A stretch of 64,000 bases of DNA from Azonexus sp. (lineage in GTDB: Bacteria > Pseudomonadota > Gammaproteobacteria > Burkholderiales > Rhodocyclaceae): positions 1 to 64,000 of the forward strand of contig JAUYSK010000022.1 in NCBI GenBank assembly GCA_030696345.1, given 5' to 3'. Below are positions 49,588-58,881 of this stretch, in pieces. Positions within the stretch are counted from its first letter, which is position 1. Each line of letters begins with the position of its first letter. The position numbers and the translations under genes were made by a program. A model generated the notes under the pieces. It saw only the letters and a program-made list of their open reading frames with translations. It made no database searches and had not been told where the DNA came from.

Positions 49588-51270
49588 ATGAAAAGAAGCG
49601 TAGTGGGGATACTTGCTCTGTCTGCCATGGCGATGTCCATGGGTTCTGCCTTTGCTCAGGAAACTGCCAAGGGACCCGAGATGACGGCCGCCGAGAAGGA
49701 GCAGGCCAAGAAGATTTACTTCGAGCGTTGTGCCGGCTGTCACGGTGTACTGCGCAAGGGCGCCACCGGCAAGAATCTTGAGCCGCACTGGTCGAAGAAG
49801 GACAAGGACGGCAACGTCACCGAAGGCGGTACGCTGAAGCTGGGCCAGAACCGTCTGGAAAAGATCATCGGTTACGGTACCGATGGCGGCATGGTCAACT
49901 TTGACGACATTCTGACCAAGGAAGAGATTTCCGTGATATCGAAGTACATCCAGAACACGCCGGATGTGCCGCCTGAGTTCAGTCTCAAGGATCAGCTGGA
50001 TTCCTGGAAAGTCATCGTGCCGGTCAAGGATAGGCCGACCAAGCAGATGAGCAAGTACAACCTGAAGAACTTCTTCTCGGTCACCCTGCGTGATACTGGT
50101 GAAGTGGCGTTGATCGACGGCGATACGAAAAATATCGTCAGTATCGTCAAGACCGGCTACGCGGTTCACATTTCCCGTCTCTCCGCTTCTGGCCGTTATG
50201 TATACGTGATCGGCCGTGATGGTCGCGTGTCGTTGATCGACCTCTGGATGGAAAAACCGGCTGTGGTGGCTGAAGTCAAGATCGCCTTCGATGCACGCTC
50301 GATTGATACCTCCAAGTTCAAGGGCTTTGAAGATAAATACGCGATTGCCGGTGGTTACTGGCCGCCGCAATACACCATCATGGATGGCGACACACTGAAG
50401 CCGCTCAAGGTTATTTCCACTCGGGGCGTGACCGTTGATGGCGAATACCATCCGGAACCGCGCGTCGCTTCTATCGTATCTTCCTTCATCAAGCCGGAAT
50501 GGGTCGTCAATATCAAGGAAACCGGCCAGATCCTGCTGGTTGATTACTCCGATATTGAAAACCTGAAGACAACCACTATCGGTTCCGCCAAGTTCCTGCA
50601 TGACGGCGGCTGGGATGCTTCCAAGCGCTACTTCCTGGTGGCGGCCAACGCCTCCAACAAGATTGCCGCGGTCGACACCAAGACCGGCAAGCTGGCTGCG
50701 CTGGTCGATGTCGCCAAGATCCCGCACCCGGGTCGTGGCGCCAACTTCACCCATCCGAAGTTCGGTCCAGTTTGGGCAACCGGTCACCTTGGTGCCGATG
50801 TTGTAACCCTGATCAGCACGCCTTCCGAGAAGAAGTCGGATGCCAAGTTCAAGGAGTACAACTGGAAGGTCGTTCAGGAAGTCAAACACGTACCGGGCAA
50901 CCTGTTCGTCAAGACCCATCCGAAGTCCAGGCACCTGTGGGCTGACTCGGCTCAGAACTCTGACAAGACCCTGGCTGAATCCGTCTCTGTCTGGGATATG
51001 GCTGATCTCTCCAAGCCGAAGCGCGTGATCAACGTGGCCAAGGATTCCGGCATGCCGGAAGTCAAGGCTACCAAGCGTGCCGTGCATCCTGAGTACAGCG
51101 CTGACGGTAAGGAAGTCTGGATCTCCCTGTGGGGTGGTAAGGCTGACCAGTCCGCCATCGTGGTGTATGACGATGCAACTTTGACCGTCAAGAAGGTGAT
51201 TACCGATCCGAAGATGATCACCCCGACCGGCAAGTTCAACGTCTATAACACCCAGCACGACATCTACTGA
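49588..51270 (+). CDS. nirS: Cytochrome cd1 nitrite reductase NirS
   Basis: 560 residues. Signal peptide to about 23; N-terminal cytochrome c domain with CAGCH at 48-52; then an eight-bladed beta propeller that holds heme d1 (FFSVTLRDTGEVALIDGD, GYAVHISRLSASGRYVYVIGRDGRV, GGYWPPQYTIMDGDTLKP, HPGRGANFTHPKFGPVWATG). Periplasmic reduction of nitrite to NO. Strong ribosome site TAGGAGAGGGA. Several blade motifs recur in NirF, as expected. Confidence 0.98.
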   Translation: MKRSVVGILALSAMAMSMGSAFAQETAKGPEMTAAEKEQAKKIYFERCAGCHGVLRKGATGKNLEPHWSKKDKDGNVTEGGTLKLGQNRLEKIIGYGTDGGMVNFDDILTKEEISVISKYIQNTPDVPPEFSLKDQLDSWKVIVPVKDRPTKQMSKYNLKNFFSVTLRDTGEVALIDGDTKNIVSIVKTGYAVHISRLSASGRYVYVIGRDGRVSLIDLWMEKPAVVAEVKIAFDARSIDTSKFKGFEDKYAIAGGYWPPQYTIMDGDTLKPLKVISTRGVTVDGEYHPEPRVASIVSSFIKPEWVVNIKETGQILLVDYSDIENLKTTTIGSAKFLHDGGWDASKRYFLVAANASNKIAAVDTKTGKLAALVDVAKIPHPGRGANFTHPKFGPVWATGHLGADVVTLISTPSEKKSDAKFKEYNWKVVQEVKHVPGNLFVKTHPKSRHLWADSAQNSDKTLAESVSVWDMADLSKPKRVINVAKDSGMPEVKATKRAVHPEYSADGKEVWISLWGGKADQSAIVVYDDATLTVKKVITDPKMITPTGKFNVYNTQHDIY

Positions 51271-51302
51271 TCTCCGGATGCAATCGCAGATCAGTTAAGA
51301 CA

Positions 51303-51322
51303 ACGGGGGCGAAAGCCCCCGT
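51303..51322 (+). other. Stable hairpin after nirS
   Basis: ACGGGGGC, GAAA tetraloop, GCCCCCGT, with no T run behind it. Probably protects the 3' end of nirS mRNA or partly limits read-through into the next genes. Confidence 0.6.
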
Positions 51323-51346
51323 CTGCCATCACCAAGGAGTTACAAC

Positions 51347-52183
51347 GTGAATAAAAAAATCATTTCCCTCGTCGTCACCGGCGCCTTCATGGCGCTTGGT
51401 ACATCGGCGGCAGTGGCGGCGCCTGACTGGAGCAAGGCACCCAAGAAAGACATCCACGTCTTCCATCCGGGCGCAGCACCCATTGACTGGGTCAATGGCA
51501 AGGGCGACCACAGCGGTGCCAGCGGCCTGAAGAAAGGCGAAAGCTGTTCCGGTTGCCATATTGAAGACGGCAAACTAAGCATTGACCTGAAGCGTATGGC
51601 CAGCAAGGAAATGGAACCCAAGGGCGCGCCGAAAGCGATGACCTACCCGGTCGGTGTCCAGGCTGCCTATGATGCGACCAATCTGTATGTTCGTTTGACC
51701 TTCAAGGCGCCGGCCGGTGGTTTCGACAAGTCGGACAAGGAAAACGAGGTCAAGGCGACCATCATGTTCCCGAACGACAAGGTGCCGATGGCTGATCAGG
51801 TCGGTTGCTGGGCGGCTTGCCACAAGGATGCCCGCACCATGCCGGGTGCTGATGACAAAAAGACCAAGTACGCGACGCCGGGCGTCATGGACCTGATGCA
51901 ATGGAAGAGCAGCGGCAAGGTGGTTGATGGTTCGGTCACCGACAAGCGCAACATGGAAGGCGGCAAGGCTGGCGTGACGGCGGAAGGCGCCAAGGCCGGT
52001 GATACTTATACGGTGACCTTTACTCGCAAGCTGGCCGGTGGTGTGACGCTGGCTGCAGGCAAGGCAGTGACCTTCGGTGTCGCAATCCATGCTGACAATT
52101 CCGGTGGTCGCTTCCATCACGTTTCCTTCAACCACACCATCGGTCTGGGTGCGGATGGCGACATCAAGGCAGCAAAGCAGTAA
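51347..52183 (+). CDS. Periplasmic c-type cytochrome with ethylbenzene-dehydrogenase-like heme domain
   Basis: 278 residues. Signal peptide to about 25. One normal heme site CSGCH (67-71) and a second unusual CWAACH (154-159), a CX3CH spacing. The body (YPVGVQAAYDATNLYVRLTF, TYTVTFTRKLAGGVTLAAGK, FGVAIHADNSGGRFHHVSFN) resembles the beta-rich heme-binding domain of DMSO reductase/ethylbenzene dehydrogenase gamma subunits. Likely role: electron transfer to or from NirS. Good ribosome site AAGGAG. Whether the second motif binds heme covalently is not certain. Confidence 0.75.
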   Translation: MNKKIISLVVTGAFMALGTSAAVAAPDWSKAPKKDIHVFHPGAAPIDWVNGKGDHSGASGLKKGESCSGCHIEDGKLSIDLKRMASKEMEPKGAPKAMTYPVGVQAAYDATNLYVRLTFKAPAGGFDKSDKENEVKATIMFPNDKVPMADQVGCWAACHKDARTMPGADDKKTKYATPGVMDLMQWKSSGKVVDGSVTDKRNMEGGKAGVTAEGAKAGDTYTVTFTRKLAGGVTLAAGKAVTFGVAIHADNSGGRFHHVSFNHTIGLGADGDIKAAKQ

Positions 52184-52204
52184 TTCATCTTGCCATCCGG
52201 ACTC

Positions 52205-52537
52205 ATGCTGAATGCCGGATGGCAATTGCCGAGAGGTGCGCCGGCCTGGCTGGCGCTCCTTTCTTTTTCTGCACTGGCACAAGGCACGACTGAAATTGTG
52301 ATTGAAGGCTATAAATTTATTCCGCCGGCAGTGAGCATTCGTGCCGGGGAGTCGGTGCGCTGGGTTAACCGCGAGAAGCGGACCAGTCACTCGGTGTTGT
52401 TTCCGGCTGAAGGCGGTCTCGAGTCGGAGCGGATGTTTCCCGCTGAAAACTGGCAGCGGCGGTTCGATAAACCTGGTCGCTACCACTACCATTGCGGCCC
52501 GCACCCGGAAATGAAGGGGTTGATCGTTGTCGAGTAG
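52205..52537 (+). CDS. Small cupredoxin (type 1 copper) protein
   Basis: About 110 residues. Short N-terminal hydrophobic segment (WLALLSFSALAQ) and a plastocyanin/azurin-like domain with copper ligands His (RTSHSVLF), Cys and His (YHCGPHPEM), and a Met two residues on. Start uncertain: ATG 52205, or TTG at 52190 or 52226. It probably feeds electrons to NirS beside NirC. The stop overlaps the nirC start. Confidence 0.8.
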   Translation: MLNAGWQLPRGAPAWLALLSFSALAQGTTEIVIEGYKFIPPAVSIRAGESVRWVNREKRTSHSVLFPAEGGLESERMFPAENWQRRFDKPGRYHYHCGPHPEMKGLIVVE

Positions 52538-52862
52538 GCTGGTTTTTGCCCTTTTTTGCCTGTCCACCGCAGCATTAGGGTGTGCCGGGCCAGCGCTCGC
52601 CGCTGAACCCGATGCGGCACGAAAAAATGAACTGGTTCGGCTGGTTCGCCAGGACTGCGGTTCCTGCCATGGCATGACTTTGCAGGGCGGCCTCGGCCCG
52701 GCGCTGTTGCCGGCCAACCTGCACGAAAAGCCGGCCGAGGGCCTGGTGGCCACCATTGTTTACGGTCGCCCCGGGACGCCGATGCCACCATGGAAGCAGT
52801 TCCTGTCGGAAGCCGAGGCGACGTGGATAGTCGAAAAATTGATGACCGAATTCCCAAAGTGA
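52527..52862 (+). CDS. nirC: NirC, small periplasmic cytochrome c
   Basis: 111 residues, TTG start at 52527 inside the cupredoxin gene. Signal peptide (LVFALFCLSTAALGCAGPALA), heme site CGSCH at 44-48, GGLGPALLP, and axial methionine in PGTPMPPWK. NirC family cytochrome c55x supplies electrons to NirS or helps its maturation. Confidence 0.88.
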   Translation: MSSRLVFALFCLSTAALGCAGPALAAEPDAARKNELVRLVRQDCGSCHGMTLQGGLGPALLPANLHEKPAEGLVATIVYGRPGTPMPPWKQFLSEAEATWIVEKLMTEFPK

Positions 52863-52869
52863 GAATCGA

Positions 52870-54033
52870 ATGCGCCTGCTCCTGAGTTGTTTGCTGGTCT
52901 TGCTATTGAATGCCTGTGCCACCCCGCAACTGCGCGGTACCGGCGATCTCGGGCTGGTCATCGAGCGCGCCAGCGGTCATGTGACACTGGTCAATACCAG
53001 CTCGCGCCAGGCCTACGCCCGGATCGAAGGGCTGGGCGATCTCTCGCATGCGTCCGCCGTCTATTCGCGGGATGGCCGCTACGCCTTCATCTTCGGCCGT
53101 GATGGCGGGCTGACCAAGATTGATCTGCTGGAAGCCAAGATCGTCAAACGGGTGATGCAGTCCGGCAACGCCATCGGCGGCTCGATCTCGCAGGATGGTC
53201 GCATCGTTGTCGCCCAGAACTACACGCCGGGTGGCATCAAGGCTTTCGACGCCCAGACGCTGGAGCTGCTCTCCGAAGTCCCGGCCGAATACGCACCGGG
53301 CAAGCTCTCCAAAGTGGTCGGACTGGCTGATATTTCAGGCAACAGGTTCGCCTACGCGCTGTTCGATGGTGGCGAAATCTGGGTGAGCGATTTCAGCAGT
53401 CCGAAAAAGCCGACCACGCAGCGTTACCCGGCCGGGCTGCAGCCCTACGACGGCCTGGTGACGCCGGACGGTCGCTATTATCTGGCCGGCCTGTTCGGCG
53501 AGGATGGCGTCGCGCTGCTTGATCTCTGGCAGCCGGAAAAGGGCTCGCGCAAGATTCTCGAAAACTATGGTCGTGGTCAGGAAAAGCTGCCGGTCTTCAA
53601 GATGCCGCACCTGCGCGGCTGGTCAGTCGCCCAGGGCAAGGCCTACCTGCCGGCAATTGGCCGGCATGAAGTGCTAGTGGTCGATGTCGCGACATGGAAG
53701 GAAGTCGGCCGGATTGCGGTTCGAGGTCAGCCGGTCTTTGTCATGGCGCGGCCCGATGGTCGGCAGGTCTGGGTCAATTTCGCCTTTCCGGACAACGGCA
53801 AGATGGATGTCATCGACACGCTGGCCGGCAAGGTGGTTCATGCCTTCGAGCCGGGCAAGGGCATCCTCCACATGGAATTCGCGCCGCGCGGTGAAAACGT
53901 CTGGCTCTCGGCCCGTGACGACCACAAGGTGCTGATCTACAACACCGCCAGCTTTGCCCGGCTGGGCGAAATTCCGGTGGATAATCCTTCGGGAATCTTC
54001 TTCACCTCGCGTGCTGCGCGTATTGGCTTCTGA
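52870..54033 (+). CDS. nirF: NirF, heme d1 biosynthesis lipoprotein
   Basis: 387 residues. N-terminal lipobox (LLLNACAT), so probably anchored in the periplasm. Beta-propeller protein homologous to the d1 domain of NirS (AYARIEGLGDLSHASAVYSRDGRYAFIFGRDG shares NirS blade patterns, given here only in part). Needed for the final dehydrogenation or handling steps of heme d1. Its last base overlaps the nirDL start. Confidence 0.95.
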   Translation: MRLLLSCLLVLLLNACATPQLRGTGDLGLVIERASGHVTLVNTSSRQAYARIEGLGDLSHASAVYSRDGRYAFIFGRDGGLTKIDLLEAKIVKRVMQSGNAIGGSISQDGRIVVAQNYTPGGIKAFDAQTLELLSEVPAEYAPGKLSKVVGLADISGNRFAYALFDGGEIWVSDFSSPKKPTTQRYPAGLQPYDGLVTPDGRYYLAGLFGEDGVALLDLWQPEKGSRKILENYGRGQEKLPVFKMPHLRGWSVAQGKAYLPAIGRHEVLVVDVATWKEVGRIAVRGQPVFVMARPDGRQVWVNFAFPDNGKMDVIDTLAGKVVHAFEPGKGILHMEFAPRGENVWLSARDDHKVLIYNTASFARLGEIPVDNPSGIFFTSRAARIGF

Positions 54034-55001
54034 TGACCGAGTCCTTCGAATTCCGCCTGCTCAACGAATTTCAGCGAGATTTTCCGCTTTGCCCGGCGCC
54101 CTTTGCCGAGTTGGCGGCGCGCCTCGGCGTGGCCGAGAAAGCCGTGCTGAGCAGCCTGGAAAAGCTGCGCCGCGAAGGTAAAATTTCCCGGGTTGGCGCC
54201 GTCTTCGCGCCCAAGCGCATCGGTGCCTCGACGCTGGCAGCGATGGCCGTGGCGCCGGAATCGCTGGGTGCCGTGGCTGCTGCGGTCAACCGCTTCCCCG
54301 AGGTAAATCACAACTACGAGCGCGAACACCGCTACAACCTGTGGTTCGTCGTCACCGCCGCCAGCGAGGGCCGTTTGCAGGCGACGCTGGGGGCGATCGA
54401 AAAGGCGGCCGGCCATGCCTTGATGGCACTGCCGCTGGTCGAGGAATTCCACATCGATCTCGGTTTCTGCATGCAGGGTGAAAAGCCGAAGCGCGTTGCG
54501 GCAGTTCAGACTGTGCGACCGGAAGCGCCGATTGGCGAAGCCGAACGGCGTCTGGTGTCGGTGCTGCAGGAAGGTTTGCCGCTGTTCATCCGGCCCTTTG
54601 CGCTGATCGCCGAGCGCATCGGTGCTTCGGAGTCGGAGGTGCTCGGCCGGATCGGTCGCTGGCTGGAAGAGGGCGCGATCAAGCGCTTCGGCGTCGTCGT
54701 TCGCCATCGCGAACTGGGCTATACCGCCAACGCCATGCTGGTCCATGACATCCCGGATGCGCAGGTCAGCGAACTCGGCCGGGCGCTTGCCGAAGAGCCG
54801 GCCGTGACCTTGTGCTACCGCCGGCCACGCCGCCTGCCGGACTGGCCGTACAACCTGTTCTGCATGATCCACGGCCGTGAACGGGCCGAAGTCGAGGAAG
54901 TCATTGCCGGCCTGCGCCAGCGCCACGGCCTGAACGATTGCGCCCACGATGTGCTCTTCTCGCTGACCCGCTACAAACAGAACGGTGCCCGCTATGCCTG
55001 A
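54033..55001 (+). CDS. nirDL: NirDL fusion, siroheme decarboxylase subunit
   Basis: 322 residues formed of two Lrp/AsnC-like halves. First half (NirD) carries VNHNYEREHRYNLWFV, second half (NirL) carries CYRRPRRLPDWPYNLFCM. In heme d1 synthesis NirD, L, G and H together decarboxylate siroheme to didecarboxysiroheme. Overlaps nirF and nirG. Confidence 0.95.
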   Translation: MTESFEFRLLNEFQRDFPLCPAPFAELAARLGVAEKAVLSSLEKLRREGKISRVGAVFAPKRIGASTLAAMAVAPESLGAVAAAVNRFPEVNHNYEREHRYNLWFVVTAASEGRLQATLGAIEKAAGHALMALPLVEEFHIDLGFCMQGEKPKRVAAVQTVRPEAPIGEAERRLVSVLQEGLPLFIRPFALIAERIGASESEVLGRIGRWLEEGAIKRFGVVVRHRELGYTANAMLVHDIPDAQVSELGRALAEEPAVTLCYRRPRRLPDWPYNLFCMIHGRERAEVEEVIAGLRQRHGLNDCAHDVLFSLTRYKQNGARYA

Positions 55002-55452
55002 GCTGGATGCGGTCGACCGGCAAATCATCGATCAATGGCAGGGCGGCTTTCCGATCTGCGCCAGCCCATACGCCGAAGTGGCCGGCCAGCTTGGCATCGT
55101 CGAAGATGACTTGCTGCAACGGCTGGAACGCCTGCTCGCCGACAAGGTGCTGACCCGCTTTGGCCCGATGTACCAGATCGAGCGCATGGGCGGCGCTTTC
55201 GTGCTGGCCGCAATAGCCGTGCCGGAGGCGCGCTACGAGGCGGTGACGGCGCAGGTCAATGCGCTGCCGCAGGTGGCTCACAACTACCGGCGCGAACACG
55301 CACTCAACATGTGGTTCGTGCTGGCAACCGAAACGCCGGGCGGCATTGCCGAGGCAATCGCCCGCATCGAGAGCGATACCGGACTGCCGGTGCATGCCTT
55401 CCCGAAGGAACGCGAATATTTCGTCGAAATGAAGCTGGCGGTGCGGCAATGA
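54994..55452 (+). CDS. nirG: NirG, siroheme decarboxylase subunit
   Basis: 152 residues from ATG 54994, 8-bp overlap with nirDL. Winged helix at the N-terminus and AsnC-like domain with the NirD-type signature AHNYRREHALNMWFV. Forms the decarboxylase with NirDL and NirH. Confidence 0.93.
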   Translation: MPELDAVDRQIIDQWQGGFPICASPYAEVAGQLGIVEDDLLQRLERLLADKVLTRFGPMYQIERMGGAFVLAAIAVPEARYEAVTAQVNALPQVAHNYRREHALNMWFVLATETPGGIAEAIARIESDTGLPVHAFPKEREYFVEMKLAVRQ

Positions 55453-55919
55453 TCGATGACCTCGACCGTGCGCTGATAGTTGCCACCCAGGATGGCCTGC
55501 CGCTGGTCGCCCGTCCTTACCATGCGCTGGCCGGGCAGCTTGGCTGGTCGGCCGAAGAGGTCATGCGCCGACTGCAGAAGCTGCTCGACACCGGCATCAT
55601 CCGCCGCATCGGCGCCGTGCCGAATCACTACGCCATCGGCTGGACGGCCAACGGCATGACGGTCTGGGATGTGCCGGACGAACGGGTCGATGCGCTGGGC
55701 GCCCAGGTGGGTGGCCTGGAATTTGTCACTCACTGCTACCGGCGGCCAAGGGCCTTGCCGGCCTGGCCGTACAACCTGTTCGCCATGGTGCATGGAAATT
55801 CACGCGAAGAGGTGCGGGCCAAGGCAGAAGTGATCGCTCACCTGCTCGGTGAAAATTGTCGGGCGAACGATGTACTATTCTCGACGCGCATCCTCAAGAA
55901 GAGCGGCTTGCGCATCTGA
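55449..55919 (+). CDS. nirH: NirH, siroheme decarboxylase subunit
   Basis: 156 residues from ATG 55449 (ATGA overlap with nirG). Ends in the NirL-type signature CYRRPRALPAWPYNLFAM. Last gene of the rightward nir run; nirJ, the radical SAM enzyme usually next, does not follow. Confidence 0.93.
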   Translation: MIDDLDRALIVATQDGLPLVARPYHALAGQLGWSAEEVMRRLQKLLDTGIIRRIGAVPNHYAIGWTANGMTVWDVPDERVDALGAQVGGLEFVTHCYRRPRALPAWPYNLFAMVHGNSREEVRAKAEVIAHLLGENCRANDVLFSTRILKKSGLRI

Positions 55920-55935
55920 TTGGGTGCTTGCCCCT

Positions 55936-56217
55936 TCAGTAGCAACGACGGTGCTTGGGGTAATTGGCTGACTGCACCTGGGTGAAGTTCACCGCCAGCA
56001 ACTTGCCAATCACCGCAAGTGTCAGACTCAACTCCGCCATCGCAGCCAGAGATCTTCCGCCTTCGAGCAGCAATATGCTGCCGAGTACGACGATGTGCAA
56101 GGCGATGACCAGCAGGATGCGAACCGGGCGACTACGGGCGGCGAGGAGGGTCGGCGCCGCGAACCAACTGGCCGCCAAAATTCCGCTGAGCGTGAAGAAC
56201 AAGAGGTTCTGGAGCAT
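55936..56217 (-). CDS. Small membrane protein of unknown function
   Basis: 93 residues from ATG 56217, with GGAGAAAGG upstream. Three hydrophobic segments (LLFFTLSGILAASWFAAP, ILLVIALHIVVLGSILLL, MAELSLTLAVIGKLLAV). Convergent with nirH, 16 bp apart. No family recognised. Confidence 0.55.
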   Translation of the reverse strand: MLQNLLFFTLSGILAASWFAAPTLLAARSRPVRILLVIALHIVVLGSILLLEGGRSLAAMAELSLTLAVIGKLLAVNFTQVQSANYPKHRRCY

Positions 56218-56417
56218 GGGTTCAACCTTTCTCCAATGGGTGATCAGAGCAGTGCATACGATCAGCATACGTTAAACAATATATGTCGTTTATTAAATAT
56301 TTATGACATGTTTGATCGATTTCTCATTATGGAAAGCTTGGGCGAGTAAGGGTGCCTGGCGAGCGCCTCGTTCTGATTGTTCTGAAAATGCTGGTTTTTC
56401 CCCACACAGGAGATGAG

Positions 56418-56605
56418 ATGAACCGAATCGCCATTGCAGCTAATTTCGCCATTGTCCTCAGCGCTACCTTCGTTGTTCCCGCCTAGGCCGAGGAGTCGCT
56501 GACCCTCAAGAAAATCAAGGACACCGGCACCATCACCCTCGGCCAACCGCATCTGATGAGATGAGGAAACTTTACAAGACACCAAACGACAAGGCTTTCG
56601 AGTAA
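56418..56605 (+). pseudogene. gltI: Remnant of gltI (glutamate/aspartate-binding protein), internally deleted
   Basis: After a ribosome site (CAGGAGA) the frame reads a signal peptide (MNRIAIAANFAIVLSATF, VVPA), then a TAG stop, then the mature start AEESLTLKKIKDTGTITLG. It is followed within a few bases by an out-of-frame C-terminal end MRKLYKTPNDKAFE with stop TAA. A GltI gene is normally about 900 bp; nearly the whole binding domain is missing. Position just upstream of gltJ supports the identity. Confidence 0.85.
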
Positions 56606-56671
56606 GGTCTCCTCTGGCCCTTTGCCCGCCAGCGGGCGAGGGGCAGGTCACGACACATTGAGGAGGAAATC

Positions 56672-57409
56672 ATGGGTTATCAATGGAACTGGGGCGTCTT
56701 TCTGCAGCCGTCCGCCACCGGTGACGACACCTATCTGGGCTGGATGTTCGCCGGCTTCAAAATGACCATTGCACTGTCCTTGAGCGCCTGGATTCTTGCC
56801 TTGCTGCTTGGCGCGCTGGTCGGTGTCCTGCGCACCGTGCCGAACAAGACACTGGCCGGCATTGCCAGCGCTTATGTCGAGCTGTTCCGTAATATTCCGT
56901 TGCTGGTGCAACTGTTCATCTGGTATTTCGTGCTGCCGGAGTTGCTACCCGTTTCCATCGGAGATGCCTTCAAGCAGTCGAATCCGGTGATGCAGCAATT
57001 TCTCGCTTCAATGGTTTGCCTCGGCTTGTTTACCAGCGCACGGGTTGCCGAGCAGGTACGGGCCGGCATCAACTCGCTGCCCAGAGGCCAGAAGAATGCC
57101 GGACTGGCGCTTGGCCTGACGCTGCCGCAGACCTACCGGCATGTCATGCTGCCGATGGCCTTTCGCCTGGTCGTGCCGCCACTGACTTCCGAATTCCTCA
57201 ACATCTTCAAGAACTCCGCGGTCTGCTCCACCATCGGCCTCCTCGAACTGGCCGCTCAGGGCCGCCAACTGGTTGATTACACGGCGCAGCCCTTCGAGTC
57301 ATTCATTGCCGTGACGATTTCCTACATCATCATCAATGTGACCGTCATGTCCCTGATGCACAAGTTCGAAAAGCGCATCGCGGTACCCGGCTATATCGGA
57401 GGTAAATAA
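56672..57409 (+). CDS. gltJ: Glutamate/aspartate ABC transporter permease GltJ
   Basis: 245 residues, about five membrane helices, polar amino-acid permease type: [35 protein letters not shown] and the EAA-like loop [20 protein letters not shown]. Intact, although the preceding gltI is deleted. AGGAGG before ATG; stop overlaps the gltK start. Confidence 0.93.
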   Translation: MGYQWNWGVFLQPSATGDDTYLGWMFAGFKMTIALSLSAWILALLLGALVGVLRTVPNKTLAGIASAYVELFRNIPLLVQLFIWYFVLPELLPVSIGDAFKQSNPVMQQFLASMVCLGLFTSARVAEQVRAGINSLPRGQKNAGLALGLTLPQTYRHVMLPMAFRLVVPPLTSEFLNIFKNSAVCSTIGLLELAAQGRQLVDYTAQPFESFIAVTISYIIINVTVMSLMHKFEKRIAVPGYIGGK

Positions 57410-58092
57410 TGACTTACGAATTTGATTGGTCTTCGATACCAGGCTCCCTGCCCTTCCTTTGGGATGGCATGAAGATTTCGCTGGAAATCACAGCGCAGGC
57501 CGTGGTTATCGGCATCGTCTGGGGCACCCTGCTGGCCATGATGCGGCTCTCGTCGATCAAGCCGTTATCCTGGTTCGCCGCCGGCTACGTCAATCTTTTC
57601 CGCGCCGTGCCGCTGGTCATGGTGCTGCTCTGGTTCTTCCTGATCGTGCCCAAGTTCATTGAAACCCTGTTCAACTTCCCGCCGGGTGCCGACCTGCGGC
57701 TGAGTTCGGCGATGATGGGCTTCGCGTTGTTCGAGTCGGCCTACTACTCGGAAATCATCCGCGCTGGTATCCAGAGCGTGCCGAAGGGGCAGATTTCCGC
57801 TGCCTACGCGCTCGGCATGACCTACTTTCAGGCCATGCGCCTCGTCGTGCTGCCGCAGGCCTTCCGTAACATGGTGCCGCTGCTCCTGACCCAAGGCATC
57901 ATCCTCTTCCAGGATACTTCACTGGTCTACGTCTCGGCGCTGGCTGACTTCTTCGGTGCAGCCTACAAGGTTGGTGACCGCGACGGTCGACTTGTCGAAA
58001 TGCTGCTTTTTGCCGGCGCTGTCTATTTCGTCATCTGCTTCTCCGCCTCGCAACTGGTGAAGCGCCTCCAGAAAAAATATTCCCCGGCCTGA
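57409..58092 (+). CDS. gltK: Glutamate/aspartate ABC transporter permease GltK
   Basis: 227 residues, second permease of the pair: [41 protein letters not shown] and EAA loop [20 protein letters not shown]. One-base overlap with gltJ. Membrane partner for GltJ. Confidence 0.93.
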   Translation: MTYEFDWSSIPGSLPFLWDGMKISLEITAQAVVIGIVWGTLLAMMRLSSIKPLSWFAAGYVNLFRAVPLVMVLLWFFLIVPKFIETLFNFPPGADLRLSSAMMGFALFESAYYSEIIRAGIQSVPKGQISAAYALGMTYFQAMRLVVLPQAFRNMVPLLLTQGIILFQDTSLVYVSALADFFGAAYKVGDRDGRLVEMLLFAGAVYFVICFSASQLVKRLQKKYSPA

Positions 58093-58116
58093 GCGCCAGC
58101 CTCAAGGAGAAATCCC

Positions 58117-58845
58117 ATGATCAAGATTGCAAACGTCAGCAAACATTACGGCAGCTTCCAGGTCCTCACCGATTGCAGCACCAGCGTCAGCAAGGGCGAA
58201 GTCATCGTCGTCTGCGGCCCCTCCGGCTCGGGCAAGTCGACCCTGATCAAGTGCGTCAATGGCCTGGAGCCCTTCCAGTCTGGCGAAATCATCGTCAACG
58301 GCATCTCGGTTGGCGACCCCAGGACCAATCTGCCCAAGCTGCGCGCCGGTGTCGGCATGGTCTTCCAGAACTTCGAGCTTTTCCCGCACATGAGCATCAC
58401 CCAAAACCTGGCCGTCGCGCAGGTCAAGGTACTGAAACGCACTCAGGACGAGGCGATGGATAAGGGGCTCAAGCTGCTCGATCGCGTCGGCCTCAAGGCG
58501 CAGGCTGACAAGTTCCCTGGCCAGTTGTCCGGTGGTCAGCAACAGCGCGTCGCCATTGCCCGTGCGCTGGCGATGGACCCGATCTGCATGCTGTTCGACG
58601 AGCCAACCTCGGCGCTGGACCCGGAAATGGTTAATGAAGTGCTTGATGTCATGACCGAACTGGCTCAGGAAGGCATGACCATGATGTGTGTGACCCATGA
58701 AATGGGCTTTGCCAAACGCGTCGCCAACCGGGTCATTTTCATGGACAAGGGTGCCATCGTCGAAGATGACAGCAAGGAAGCCTTCTTCGCCAATCCGCGT
58801 TCGGAGCGAGCGCAGCAGTTCCTCGCCAAAATCCTGCATCACTGA
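58117..58845 (+). CDS. gltL: Glutamate/aspartate ABC transporter ATPase GltL
   Basis: 242 residues. Walker [11 protein letters not shown]-loop [12 protein letters not shown], signature [15 protein letters not shown], Walker [15 protein letters not shown] and H-loop VTHEMGFA. Complete. AAGGAG before ATG. Confidence 0.95.
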   Translation: MIKIANVSKHYGSFQVLTDCSTSVSKGEVIVVCGPSGSGKSTLIKCVNGLEPFQSGEIIVNGISVGDPRTNLPKLRAGVGMVFQNFELFPHMSITQNLAVAQVKVLKRTQDEAMDKGLKLLDRVGLKAQADKFPGQLSGGQQQRVAIARALAMDPICMLFDEPTSALDPEMVNEVLDVMTELAQEGMTMMCVTHEMGFAKRVANRVIFMDKGAIVEDDSKEAFFANPRSERAQQFLAKILHH

Positions 58846-58881
58846 TCCATCTTAAAAGCCACAGTTGGACTCGACCAAGCC

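Noticed and set aside
49450..51258. Long open frame (602 codons) on the minus strand opposite nirS
   Set aside because: It is a mirror of nirS codon structure; its residues show no domain pattern, and nirS is certain.
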